The notes under the pieces are model-generated. The model did not search any database and was not told the DNA's origin. It was given only the letters and a program-made list of their open reading frames with translations. Shown one piece after another: positions 24,183-32,860 of a stretch of DNA of 64,000 nt. Position 1 is the first letter of the stretch. Every line of letters begins with the position of its first letter. The stretch comes from JAEVLT01 sp044598425 (lineage in GTDB: Bacteria; Bacillota; Bacilli; Bacillales; Cytobacillaceae), in NCBI GenBank assembly GCA_044598425.1, contig CP172536.1:3162001-3226000 (forward strand). The letters are read 5' to 3'. Position numbers and translations under genes: made by a program.

Positions 24183-24944
24183 TCATTCGCCTCCTTTAAA
24201 ATCCAGTTTGCTGCTCGCATAGTACAAGCTGGCAAAAGCTATAAAGAAAAAGCCAATAACAGGTAAAATATCCATTACAATAATGGCCGCTGATAACTTA
24301 TTAACAAAATAGTCTTTCATGGCAAGCAAGCTTGATGAAATCGGGCTTAGCCGATCGAAAAGATAGGCAAAGCCGGCTTTTTTCATTGTCGTCGACAGAA
24401 ACATGGGGATGGATGTCACAATAAACAAGACGATCGACAGCATTAAAGCGTTTTTTGTTGAAGACAGCCAAGCTGAAAAGGCTAGAGACAAACATGTAAA
24501 GCTGATGACTAGCGGCAAGGCAATGAAAGAGAGAAATACGAGAATTCTAGGGAATAAGTCCGTACCAATTGCCAACGCATAAAAATACGGCAATGACAGT
24601 AATGAAAGAACAAGCCAAAAAACAAAGATCCCTACAACCTTGCTGGTCGTAATCTGCATACGGCTTAACGGCGTGAGCATAAGACTTTCCAGTGTTCCTT
24701 GTTCTTTTTCGCTTGAATACATCGTCGCCCCGAGCACAAGTGATACGAGCACACTGAGACCAATCATTACTTTCATAAACGTCATATTGACTTCCACCTG
24801 CGCCAGCAAGCTTAGTTCTTTTACCGAAATAAAGCTGAATGCCAGTCCGCTAAAAAGAATAGTGATCGCAAAAAATATCCAAATGCCTTTTTTCGATAGC
24901 ACATGTTCTTTTATTTCTTTTCGAATCAATGCTGTATTCATCAC
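24183..24944 (-). CDS. ABC-2 type exporter permease
   Basis: A 253-aa permease with six hydrophobic segments. It shows the ABC-2 family stretch SSEKEQGTLESLMLTPLSRMQITTSKVVGI between TM2 and TM3, as in NosY/CcmB-like and bacteriocin-type exporters. It overlaps the ATPase gene by 4 bases (ATGA) and is followed after 3 bases by the NEW3-like gene. The substrate is unknown; a peptide or lipid is likely. Confidence 0.8.
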   Translation of the reverse strand: MMNTALIRKEIKEHVLSKKGIWIFFAITILFSGLAFSFISVKELSLLAQVEVNMTFMKVMIGLSVLVSLVLGATMYSSEKEQGTLESLMLTPLSRMQITTSKVVGIFVFWLVLSLLSLPYFYALAIGTDLFPRILVFLSFIALPLVISFTCLSLAFSAWLSSTKNALMLSIVLFIVTSIPMFLSTTMKKAGFAYLFDRLSPISSSLLAMKDYFVNKLSAAIIVMDILPVIGFFFIAFASLYYASSKLDFKGGE

Positions 24945-25702
24945 TGTTCACCTTCCTTTGTCACATAGAAGAAAACATCCTCCAGTGTAACTGGCTCGCT
25001 GTCGTCGTTTGGCTGAATTTTGTGCCGATATTCATTAAGCAGCTGCGAAATTTCTCCTTCTTCAAGCAGCTGGCCTTTTTTTACAATCGCAACCCGGTTG
25101 CAGATTTCTGCAATTTCTTTTAATAAATGGGAAGTGATAAAGACAGTGACTCCCTGCTTCTGATTGAGATCCAAAATAATTTGCTGAATATCCTTCTGCC
25201 CCTGTGGATCAAGACCCAATGTCGGCTCATCCAGGAAGATTAACGATGGGCTGTGAACAATCGTTTTTGCTATGCCAATTCGCTGCCTCATCCCCCGTGA
25301 GTATTGGCCGATCCGGATATCCTGCTTTTCGGTCATGTCCACCATCTCGAGCACTTTTAACACTCTTTCTTTCCGAATCTCTTTTGTAACGTTATACAGT
25401 TCTGCAAAAAAATACAAATACTCATAACCCGTCATCCAGTTGTAATAACCATGTGATTCCGGCAGCACGCCGATCATTCTTTTCACTGAAGGTTCATCTT
25501 GCTTCACGAGCGTCCCTTGAATGTAAACCTCCCCGCCAGTGGGCTTGATTAGCCCATTCAACATTCGGATCGTTGTTGTTTTTCCCGCCCCGTTCGGTCC
25601 TAAAAAGCCATAAATATCACCGCTTTTTACGTGAAGGCTTAAATTATTCACTGCCATAAACCCATTATCATACACTTTTGATAAATCCTTTACTTGAATC
25701 AT
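24941..25702 (-). CDS. ABC exporter ATP-binding protein
   Basis: A 253-aa ATPase partner of the ABC-2 permease. Walker A is GPNGAGKTT near residue 40, the Q-loop is GVLPESHGYY, the signature is YSRGMRQRIGIAK (a YSRGM variant of LSGGQ), Walker B is LIFLDEPTLGLD and the switch His is in FITSHLLKEI. The start at 25702 is chosen because AAAGGAGGTCAATC lies directly upstream. The longer frame from 25771 has no ribosome site. First gene of the exporter operon. Confidence 0.88.
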   Translation of the reverse strand: MIQVKDLSKVYDNGFMAVNNLSLHVKSGDIYGFLGPNGAGKTTTIRMLNGLIKPTGGEVYIQGTLVKQDEPSVKRMIGVLPESHGYYNWMTGYEYLYFFAELYNVTKEIRKERVLKVLEMVDMTEKQDIRIGQYSRGMRQRIGIAKTIVHSPSLIFLDEPTLGLDPQGQKDIQQIILDLNQKQGVTVFITSHLLKEIAEICNRVAIVKKGQLLEEGEISQLLNEYRHKIQPNDDSEPVTLEDVFFYVTKEGEQ

Positions 25703-25990
25703 GATTGACCTCCTTTGTTGAAAATCAGTTCCTGCACTATTTTCTCTGACAAACATTAAAGGGGAGGACATTGTTTTATAAAATCCAGCTCAAAATTTAA
25801 TGAGAAATTTCTCATCTTCATTGAAACGGATTCTGTACAGGATCTTCTCATGAACCCTTTAGCGATTTTTTTGCTGCTGACGGCTCTTCTCATGGACCGT
25901 TGGACGTTTTTTGTTAAATGACAAAAATGCGGCTGGCCCGTGGCCATGCCGCACTGTAATTGGAAGAGGGGGATACTCTTTTAAAAATGC

Positions 25991-26392
25991 TTATTGATTC
26001 GCTTGTTCTCCGTCGTTTTCTTTGCCATTTCGGTCTTTTTCATTGTCATCTGCTTCGACCTTTAACACTTTGCCTGTTTTGGCATCAACTTTTACATCTT
26101 GCGTCTTCCCAGCCTTGTCCACGATTTGAACACCGTACACGGCGCTTCCATTTTCATTTTCAAGTTCTGAACTTTTCACGGTTCCAGCAACTGCTTTTAA
26201 TGCAATGCTTTCACTTTCTGCTTTTGTAAGCGTAGCTTGCTTTAAGACAGCTGCGTCATCTTTGCTGTTTTCTTCCGTTTGAACCGTTTTGGTTGGAGAT
26301 GCGGCATATGACTTCGTTAGTGAAACTCCTGCTAAGCTTCCACCAACAATTGTCATCGCTAGTGCTGGGATTAACCATTTTTTCTTACTCAT
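25991..26392 (-). CDS. PepSY-domain secreted protein
   Basis: A 133-aa protein with a signal peptide (SKKKWLIPALAMTIVGGSLAGVSL, cut near SYA-A), a short Thr/Glu linker and one PepSY domain. The domain shows ATLTKAESESIALKAVAG, VYGVQIVDKAGKTQDVKVDAKTGKVL, then an acidic Asn/Glu-rich tail. PepSY proteins bind or inhibit proteases at the cell surface. Met at 26392 is chosen, since AGGAGG lies 7 bases away. The upstream ATG (26398) is only 1 base from it. Confidence 0.82.
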   Translation of the reverse strand: MSKKKWLIPALAMTIVGGSLAGVSLTKSYAASPTKTVQTEENSKDDAAVLKQATLTKAESESIALKAVAGTVKSSELENENGSAVYGVQIVDKAGKTQDVKVDAKTGKVLKVEADDNEKDRNGKENDGEQANQ

Positions 26393-26790
26393 TTTCATTC
26401 CTCCTAAGTTAATTTGCCTTACACCTATATTTAACCGCTGCTAGATTAAAAAAATCCGTACAGTTTTCTAAGAATTTTATAATAATTCTATCCCATACTC
26501 GTTATGTTGCATGTCTTTACTGGTTTTCCGAAATACGTACTAATTCTTGATTTTGCTCATATAATTAAGCTGCTCTTGAGCCTTTTATGCAACTGTTTGG
26601 GTAAGGGACGTCGTTTCTTTCGAAATTTGGCTCATTTGCGATGCTAGTTGTTTTTGTGAAAGACGAAAGGGCGATCGAAACCGCTGTTTCAAATTCGTTG
26701 GACATTTTTTTTAAATGGGTCTAAAATGATTGAATGATGAGGACGCAGATGGTGTGTGCGTTATTCCTTTTTTAATGGAGGAGATTTTCG
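26393..26790. other. 398-base gap with no supported gene
   Basis: Contains the divergent promoters for the PepSY protein and the MFS exporter. Minus-strand frames around 26540-26740 show short protein-like stretches (QLASQMSQISKETTSLTQTV) cut by stops, possibly gene debris that I cannot assign. Confidence 0.35.
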
Positions 26791-28230
26791 ATGGATTCTG
26801 CAGCATCAGCAAACAAAGAAAAAGCAAAAAACCATTGGTATGTCGTAGCCACTGTGTGTATTGGTGCTTTTATGGCTGCACTAGACGCAAGCATTATTAA
26901 CATCGCCCTGCCAAAATTGCAGCAGCAGTTCAATACTCCAATGAATGAAATTGAATGGGTAAGTTTAGCTTATCTCTTATCTTTAGCCTCTTTAATCTTA
27001 ATTTTTGGCAGACTCGCTGATTTGATCGGCCGGCGCTGGCTTTATATCATCGGGTTTGTGCTTTTTTCGGTTAGCTCGCTTTTTTGCGGATTGGCTCCCT
27101 CGCTCTCTGTTTTAGTCATTTCGCGTGTTTTGCAGGGAATGGGTGCCGCTTTGCTCCAGGCCAATAGCGTATCGATTATTACGTTTGCGACCCCAAAGAA
27201 AGATCTTGGAAAAGCAATCGGTATTCAGGCAAGCGCTCAGGGCATTGGTTTAAGCCTAGGACCGGTAGTGGGCGGAACATTGCTTTCGTTTGTAAGCTGG
27301 AAATGGCTGTTTTTTATCAACCTCCCAATCGGGGTAATTGGTACAGTTCTCGGAATCCTATTTTTACCAAAGGATTCAATCAAGGCAGTGAAAGCAAAGT
27401 TTGACTATACAGGAGCCATTTTTCTCATTCCCTCGCTGATTACAATCATTTATATCTTAAATATGGGCTTAAAACTAGGCTGGACATCACCAGTTATTCT
27501 TAGCTGCTTAGCAATTGCGACTGTGTTTACCTCTTTGTTTATCCGTACTGAAAGTAAGCGTTCTGAACCATTGGTTGATTTAAGCCTTTTTAAAAATTCT
27601 TTTTTTACATTTGGAAATATAACAGGTATCTTGTCGTTTATGGTCATGTACGCAGTTTTACTGCTAACACCCTATTATTTAGACCAAGTAAAGAATCTGC
27701 CTGTTTTTCAAGCTAGCTTTCTCATCACCGTTATTCCAATCGGAATGACCATTGCAACTCCTATTTCAGGGATGATCACCGACCGCCGCGGTCCGGCCTT
27801 GCCGTTGCTTCTTGGCCTTTCGATGGCAACCATCGGCTCGCTTTTGTTAACCTTTATCGATAGTACCGGAACCTATGTCATCACCTGTATCGGGCTTTTC
27901 TTAGTCGGTTCAGGCATCGGGATGTTTACGCCGCCAAATAATAGCAGTATTATGGGCAGCGTCCCTCAAAATGTTTTAGGTATTACAGGCGGAATTTTAA
28001 ATATGTCACGAACCTTGGGCATGGGTTTAGGGGTTACGCTTGGCGGATTAATGTATCAATTCTTTTTAAAAGCATATGGGTCTTCACTTGATCAGCTGCT
28101 TTTAACATTCCGGTCATCGTACCTCTTAATTGCGATTTTTTCATTGCTAACCCTTCTTTTAACATTTAAAAATTGCAGAAGGGAACTAAAACATAACGAC
28201 AGATATCATTCAAAAGAAATTGGTTTATGA
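26791..28230 (+). CDS. MFS drug exporter, DHA2 (EmrB/QacA) family
   Basis: A 479-aa protein with about 14 hydrophobic segments, the DHA2 number. It has motif D1 (FMAALDASIINIALPKLQQQF), motif A (GRLADLIGRRWLYIIGF) and the motif C region (GIGLSLGPVVGGTLLSFVSWKWLFFINLPIG). It probably exports toxic compounds by proton antiport; the substrate is unknown. GGAGGAGATTTTCG precedes the ATG. No regulator is adjacent. A weak hairpin follows. Confidence 0.88.
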   Translation: MDSAASANKEKAKNHWYVVATVCIGAFMAALDASIINIALPKLQQQFNTPMNEIEWVSLAYLLSLASLILIFGRLADLIGRRWLYIIGFVLFSVSSLFCGLAPSLSVLVISRVLQGMGAALLQANSVSIITFATPKKDLGKAIGIQASAQGIGLSLGPVVGGTLLSFVSWKWLFFINLPIGVIGTVLGILFLPKDSIKAVKAKFDYTGAIFLIPSLITIIYILNMGLKLGWTSPVILSCLAIATVFTSLFIRTESKRSEPLVDLSLFKNSFFTFGNITGILSFMVMYAVLLLTPYYLDQVKNLPVFQASFLITVIPIGMTIATPISGMITDRRGPALPLLLGLSMATIGSLLLTFIDSTGTYVITCIGLFLVGSGIGMFTPPNNSSIMGSVPQNVLGITGGILNMSRTLGMGLGVTLGGLMYQFFLKAYGSSLDQLLLTFRSSYLLIAIFSLLTLLLTFKNCRRELKHNDRYHSKEIGL

Positions 28231-28239
28231 GTAATCAAG

Positions 28240-28268
28240 GGCGGCCTCATTTGGGATCGCTCTTTTTA
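28240..28268 (+). terminator. weak terminator after the MFS gene
   Basis: GGGCG-GCCTC and GGGAT-CGCTC form an imperfect stem followed by TTTTT. Confidence 0.5.
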
Positions 28269-28505
28269 TGTGTTTTCTTAAGAATAGTATTAAATTATTC
28301 CTTAAAATAAGGAACTCAATCTATTTCATTTTACCTACTAACCAATTATTTACTTAATATAAGGAATCTATCTTTAAATGCTTACACATTCTGATCGATT
28401 TAAAATTCTAGTTAAAAAACTTAGAAAAAAGGCAGATTTTTTGAGCAAAGATAGATTAAAATAAGAACTATAACATATTGTGCTAGTCAGGTGGGAAATT
28501 CAACA

Positions 28506-29696
28506 ATGAAAATAGTATGCACGGGATATGGGATTATAGCCCCACAAACCAAAAACATTGAACAATTTTATGAAAATTTAAAAAACGGAGTTTGCTGTTT
28601 GGAAATCCAAGAAAATGCCGGTCCAAATGCTGAATCTACGATTGTCGGATTAATAAGAGATCGTTTGGATGAATTGGAGTTAAACAAGCAGTTTAAAAGG
28701 CTTCCAAAAGTAACAAAACTTGGTATGATTGCTGCCAAAGAAGCGTTACAATCTTCTAATGTAAATGTACAAAATAAAAAAGTGGGGCTTTTTTTTGGGA
28801 TATCATTAGGAGCTGGCGGAGAAGCAACTTTTCAAGAATCGATTATGCATGGAAATGAAGGGAATTATAAAAAGATTCCTGTAACCTTTTCTCATTTTGC
28901 TAATTATCACAGTATTACATCTTCAATCGGTCACTTTCTAGGGATCAAAGGGATTACAAAGACTATTACAACTGGATGCACTTCAAGTTTGGAAGCTATT
29001 CAGGATGCAATGCTTTATTTAAAAAGTGGCCTAATTGATGTTGCCATTGTAGGAGGGGCAGATAGTCCCATTAGCCAGGCTACTACTTATGCGTTTGCAA
29101 AGACAAGGGTTCTTCCATTAAATCAAAGCCTTGAAGAAGGGGCTGTACCTTTTCAAGAAAACAGCAATGGTTTTGCAATGTCTGAAGCCGCAGGTGTTAT
29201 CATTTTAGAACGGGAAGACGATGCCTTGGATAGAGGTGCAAGTATTAAAGGGGAAATTGTAGATGTAGTTTCTAACAATGATGGGGTTTATATATTTTCT
29301 TTAGATCCCCATGGTCAGCAAATGTTGAATGCATTAAAGGAAATTACTTATCATCAAAAACCAGACTATGTAAATAGCCAAGCACTCGGAATACAATTAA
29401 ATGATCAAATAGAAATGAGATGTTCCAAAGAGTTATTTAATCACACAGTTCCGTACAGCTCTATAAAAAGTATGATTGGAAATCCTTTTGGGGCAATTGG
29501 AATAATCCAAGTTATTTCTTCTTTATTAAGTATTCAACATTCTTTCATTCCCCCTACAATACGAACTTCTAAAATGGGTTATGAAAGAATGAAAATTATA
29601 ACGTCAACGGAATATCGAGAAATTAATGAAGTAGTGATAACCAATCATGGATATGGTGGGAATAATGCCTGTGCGCTTGTAAGAAAGGTAAACTAA
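28506..29696 (+). CDS. ketosynthase-like protein lacking both catalytic His (FabF/KAS fold)
   Basis: A 396-aa protein with the two-domain thiolase fold of beta-ketoacyl-ACP synthases. The nucleophile Cys is kept in TITTGCTSSLEAIQDA. The region matching HGTGTxxND reads NSQALGIQLNDQ, so the first His is Gln. The second His region (KSMIGHPxGAAG) reads KSMIGNPFGAIG, so His is Asn. The end reads NHGYGGNNACAL. It cannot run normal Claisen condensation; acyl-binding or a changed reaction is possible. The ATG at 28506 has AGGTGG 11 bases upstream; GTG at 28491 is less likely. The histidine kinase follows after 40 bases on the same strand. Confidence 0.8.
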   Translation: MKIVCTGYGIIAPQTKNIEQFYENLKNGVCCLEIQENAGPNAESTIVGLIRDRLDELELNKQFKRLPKVTKLGMIAAKEALQSSNVNVQNKKVGLFFGISLGAGGEATFQESIMHGNEGNYKKIPVTFSHFANYHSITSSIGHFLGIKGITKTITTGCTSSLEAIQDAMLYLKSGLIDVAIVGGADSPISQATTYAFAKTRVLPLNQSLEEGAVPFQENSNGFAMSEAAGVIILEREDDALDRGASIKGEIVDVVSNNDGVYIFSLDPHGQQMLNALKEITYHQKPDYVNSQALGIQLNDQIEMRCSKELFNHTVPYSSIKSMIGNPFGAIGIIQVISSLLSIQHSFIPPTIRTSKMGYERMKIITSTEYREINEVVITNHGYGGNNACALVRKVN

Positions 29697-29736
29697 TACG
29701 AATAAAAGCAGATTCGATTTTTAGGAGAAACGCCCT

Positions 29737-31164
29737 ATGATTATTGGACTTCTGATTTGTACAATTGGAATTATTCCAATTGTTTTGGCCTTAAATGTAA
29801 GGGGATTGTATAAAGGTTCTGAATTGTCTGTTGGATTACTTATCTATATGATTTTAATTAGCATCTGGCAAGCAAATATTGGTATTCTTTATTTTAAAGA
29901 CCTTCTTAGTGAAAATACTGTTTTACTGTTATTCCGTCTGTTTCGAATTGCACCAACCTTTGCCATCCCAGCCACTTTTTATGTTGCCTATATTATTATT
30001 ACTAAATACACAACTACTTTTAAAAGCGGGAATTTCTTAAATAAGTTTCTAGGTGTTTTATTTACGAAAAAAGCTTTGGTTGGCCTTATTCTTTGGAGTA
30101 CAATTATTTATATTATAAATTGGACATCTTTAGGGATAACCGGTTTAAAAGTAGATTCTTTTGACCACTCCTATTTTTATTTTTACTTTCCTACATATGG
30201 GCCTTTACTCTGGTTATATCTTTTTCATATGAGCAGTTTTATTTTATTCCTTCTATTCATTTTTTTGCTTTCAAAAAAAATTCTCAATCCAAATATGAGA
30301 AACTTTTTAAAGACTTTTTCTCTTTGCTCTCTTTTACTATTTATCGCCGGTCTTATCAATTTTTCCCCAAGTACAGGGGCAATTGCAAGCAGTATCGGTG
30401 TGATTATTTTTTCTGTCATAATCATGCTGGCATTCATAAGACTCAACAACACGATCACCTTAAATTATAACAACTTATTAGAGAGGCAAAAAAAGTTGGA
30501 CTATACCGGTACTTTATCCGGAAGTTTGATTCATGAAGTGAAAAATATCGTAGTAATTCTAAAAGGCTTCTCAAAGTTGTTAATGAATGCAGATACAATG
30601 AGAACGGATTTCGAAAAAGGCTCATTAGATATGATACAACATGCTGCACAACAATTAGAAGATTTGGCGAACCACTACCATGATTATATAAATCACTCTA
30701 AAATTGACTTTAAGTTGGAAGACTTAAATAAAATTATAGAATTATCCATTCACTTTTCTATTGAAATTCTTAAGGCACATCGAGTTAAAATAGAATTCGA
30801 AAAAAAGTATAGTAATTTAATGGCCTTTGTTAATAAAGCTTATCTGCAGCAGGTTTTTATTAATTTAATAAAAAATAGTTCGGAAGCAATGCCGCCCGAA
30901 AGAAATGAAAGAAGAATAAAAATCGAAACAGATTTTATAGGGGATCATATTATTATTAACTTTTATGACACTGGGAAAGGAATCCCTCCTGAAAGCTGGG
31001 AGAGTATTTTTGACCCTTTCCTCTCTACTAAAAAAGATGGAATGGGATTCGGTCTTCCCTTTGTAAAAAAAATTATTTTTGAACATAAAGGAGATATTCA
31101 AGTAGTCGAAAGCACCTCTTCAGGAACACATTTTCAAATCAAAATTCCCCAACTTGTCATATAA
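29737..31164 (+). CDS. multi-pass membrane sensor histidine kinase
   Basis: A 475-aa protein. The N-terminal half (residues 1-235) has seven or eight hydrophobic segments and no large extracellular domain, so it may sense within or near the membrane. The kinase half has the phospho-His in GSLIHEVKNIVVILKGF (the HExKN form seen in sporulation-type kinases), N-box NLIKNSSEA, G1 DTGKGIPPE, F-box IFDPFLSTK and G2 GMGFGLPFVKKI. GGAGAAACGCCCT precedes the ATG. It is in operon with the ketosynthase-like gene and just upstream of a Spo0E-like gene. No response regulator is nearby. Inference: it feeds a phosphorelay such as Spo0F/Spo0A. Confidence 0.82.
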   Translation: MIIGLLICTIGIIPIVLALNVRGLYKGSELSVGLLIYMILISIWQANIGILYFKDLLSENTVLLLFRLFRIAPTFAIPATFYVAYIIITKYTTTFKSGNFLNKFLGVLFTKKALVGLILWSTIIYIINWTSLGITGLKVDSFDHSYFYFYFPTYGPLLWLYLFHMSSFILFLLFIFLLSKKILNPNMRNFLKTFSLCSLLLFIAGLINFSPSTGAIASSIGVIIFSVIIMLAFIRLNNTITLNYNNLLERQKKLDYTGTLSGSLIHEVKNIVVILKGFSKLLMNADTMRTDFEKGSLDMIQHAAQQLEDLANHYHDYINHSKIDFKLEDLNKIIELSIHFSIEILKAHRVKIEFEKKYSNLMAFVNKAYLQQVFINLIKNSSEAMPPERNERRIKIETDFIGDHIIINFYDTGKGIPPESWESIFDPFLSTKKDGMGFGLPFVKKIIFEHKGDIQVVESTSSGTHFQIKIPQLVI

Positions 31165-31185
31165 ACAAGAGCTTTTAAAAAATTG

Positions 31186-31220
31186 TCCGTTTCTTCCTTA
31201 ACAGGTATTCGGACTTTTTT
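31186..31220 (+). terminator. terminator after the membrane kinase
   Basis: GTCCG and CGGAC pair across a 21-base loop, followed by TTTTTT. Confidence 0.6.
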
Positions 31221-31313
31221 AAATTTAATTTCTACTTCTCCCTTCAAAATTTTTGACTAATCTTGTAAAATATTGTATTATAATGCCATCACTTACGGAA
31301 AGAGGAATATATA

Positions 31314-31523
31314 GTGACAAACCTCTATCTGAAAAAACTTGAAGAAACAATAAATAGATTACAAAAAAAATTGATTATGATCGGGCTTCAAGAAGGACTT
31401 ACTAGTGAAAAAACAATCCAAATTAGTGAGCAACTAGATATTTATATTGTTAAGCTGCAAAAAATAAGAAAGGAAGAATTCAGCAACGATAGTCTTTATT
31501 ATAACAAAATTGGCCTAAAATAA
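31314..31523 (+). CDS. Spo0E-like aspartyl-phosphate phosphatase
   Basis: A 69-aa protein of two helices with the Spo0E family signature SEQLDIYIVK (SxxLDxxI). Spo0E members remove phosphate from Spo0A~P and so delay sporulation. The GTG start has AGAGGAA upstream. The C-terminus is short and polar. It follows a sensor kinase, as if the input and the brake on the phosphorelay lay side by side, but a terminator between them means separate control. Confidence 0.82.
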   Translation: MTNLYLKKLEETINRLQKKLIMIGLQEGLTSEKTIQISEQLDIYIVKLQKIRKEEFSNDSLYYNKIGLK

Positions 31524-31559
31524 AGTTTTGAATGATATTGAAAAAATGCCTTCATCTGC

Positions 31560-31600
31560 ATAACCCCAGCCTGAAACGATTTTTTTAGTATGGGGTTATT
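31560..31600 (+). terminator. terminator after the Spo0E-like gene
   Basis: ATAACCCCA and TGGGGTTAT pair across a loop of about 22 bases, followed by TTTCTCC. Confidence 0.55.
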
Positions 31601-31691
31601 TCTCCCAAAGCTATACGTATTTTGGAATTAAACGGAAGGATCGTTTCAAGAAAGGTTAAAAACTCTTGATAATTGAATTTTGTCTAAGTTT

Positions 31692-31708
31692 ATGAGTATA
31701 ATACTCAT
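31692..31708. promoter_or_regulatory. perfect 17-bp palindrome (operator-like) upstream of the DUF1002 gene
   Basis: ATGAGTATAATACTCAT is a perfect inverted repeat about a central A, about 75 bases before the DUF1002 start, and it contains TATAAT. A dimeric repressor binding over a -10 element is the simplest reading. Confidence 0.5.
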
Positions 31709-31782
31709 GTTTTAGTCTTTTTTTTACGTAAACGTACCAATGATCACGGTTAAATTTTTAAAGGAAAAGGGGAGAATTTTTC

Positions 31783-32703
31783 ATGATGTTGAAGCGGTTT
31801 TTCAAATGGATGGTAATGTCAGCCTTGTTTATTTTCGCCATAAGTAGTAGCCGTATCGCTTTTGCCGCCAGTGATAACAGTAACGTACAAAGCATTAACG
31901 AAAAATTTGGATCTCCGATCGTGGTGTATGGGGCAGCGTTATCTCCAGCCCAGAAGGAAGAAGTGAAAAAATTACTTGGTGTGACAGATACAAGCAAAGT
32001 GACGGAAATAACCGTTTCGGGACAAGATGCGGTAACCTATATTAAAGGGGATCCGCGCTCCAACATGTATTCTTCTGCCAAAATAACCCGAAAAGATCCA
32101 GGTACCGGGCTTGTCATTAAGCAGGTGACACCGGAAAACATTACAGAAGTAACCGATCAAATGTATGCCAATGCCCTTTTCACAGCAGGAATAAAAGATG
32201 CAATCGTTGAGGTTGCTTCCCCTGTAAAAGTAAGCGGCCACTCTGCCCTTGTCGGAATCTACAAAGCATATGATACAGGAAAAGGTGCGGATTTAAACAA
32301 AGATCGCACTGAAGTGGCAAATGAAGAATTGAACTTGGCCACGAATTTGGCAAAAAAAGATGGTTTGAATCAAGACAAAGTCAGTGAATTGCTGACCGAG
32401 ATAAAAAAAGAAATTGCGGCGAAAAATCCGGCCACAAAAGAAGAGATTGCCCAAATTATTGATGATCAATTAAAGACGCTTTCGATTCAATTAAGCCCGC
32501 AGGATCGGCAGTTGTTAATTGATTTATTTGAAAAAATGCGAACGCTGAACATCAATTTTGCCAATGTCCAGTCCCAGCTTTCGGACCTTTCCAAAAGCAT
32601 CGAAAATCGCATTTCACAAGCTGTGGGGGATAAGGGCTTTCTACAAGCAGTTGCCGATTTCTTTAAACAATTGATCGACAGCATCAAAAATCTGTTTTCG
32701 TGA
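31783..32703 (+). CDS. DUF1002 secreted protein (YpuA-like)
   Basis: A 306-aa protein with a signal peptide (residues 1-28, cut after AFAA) and a DUF1002 body. It shows GSPIVVYGAALSPAQKEEVKKLLG, GDPRSNMYSSAKITRKDPGTGL and ASPVKVSGHSALVGIYKAYD, followed by a long helical C-terminal region. The family includes B. subtilis YpuA, part of the cell-envelope stress response; its biochemical role is unknown. GGGGAGAATTTTTC precedes the ATG. It is monocistronic, with a strong terminator. Confidence 0.87.
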   Translation: MMLKRFFKWMVMSALFIFAISSSRIAFAASDNSNVQSINEKFGSPIVVYGAALSPAQKEEVKKLLGVTDTSKVTEITVSGQDAVTYIKGDPRSNMYSSAKITRKDPGTGLVIKQVTPENITEVTDQMYANALFTAGIKDAIVEVASPVKVSGHSALVGIYKAYDTGKGADLNKDRTEVANEELNLATNLAKKDGLNQDKVSELLTEIKKEIAAKNPATKEEIAQIIDDQLKTLSIQLSPQDRQLLIDLFEKMRTLNINFANVQSQLSDLSKSIENRISQAVGDKGFLQAVADFFKQLIDSIKNLFS

Positions 32704-32735
32704 GCAGGGGATAACTCCCCTGCTTATTTTATTTT
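32704..32735 (+). terminator. terminator of the DUF1002 gene
   Basis: GCAGGGG, a 6-base loop and CCCCTGC are followed by TTATTTTATTTT. Confidence 0.88.
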
Positions 32736-32860
32736 AAGCTTATTTGATTAGCCTATCCCTTTTGTGAAAAATATTTTTAAAACGGATTGATGCATAACTC
32801 TTTTTGCTTGATAAATAATATAGATGGCTGTGCCAAAGTTATAGAAGGAGGAGATTGGAT

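Noticed and set aside
25756..25947. 63-aa minus-strand ORF upstream of the ABC ATPase
   Set aside because: No ribosome site and no protein-like pattern; it spans the likely promoter region.
26540..26740. Possible decayed chemoreceptor or HTH gene
   Set aside because: Short protein-like stretches with stops, but no motif that identifies a family.
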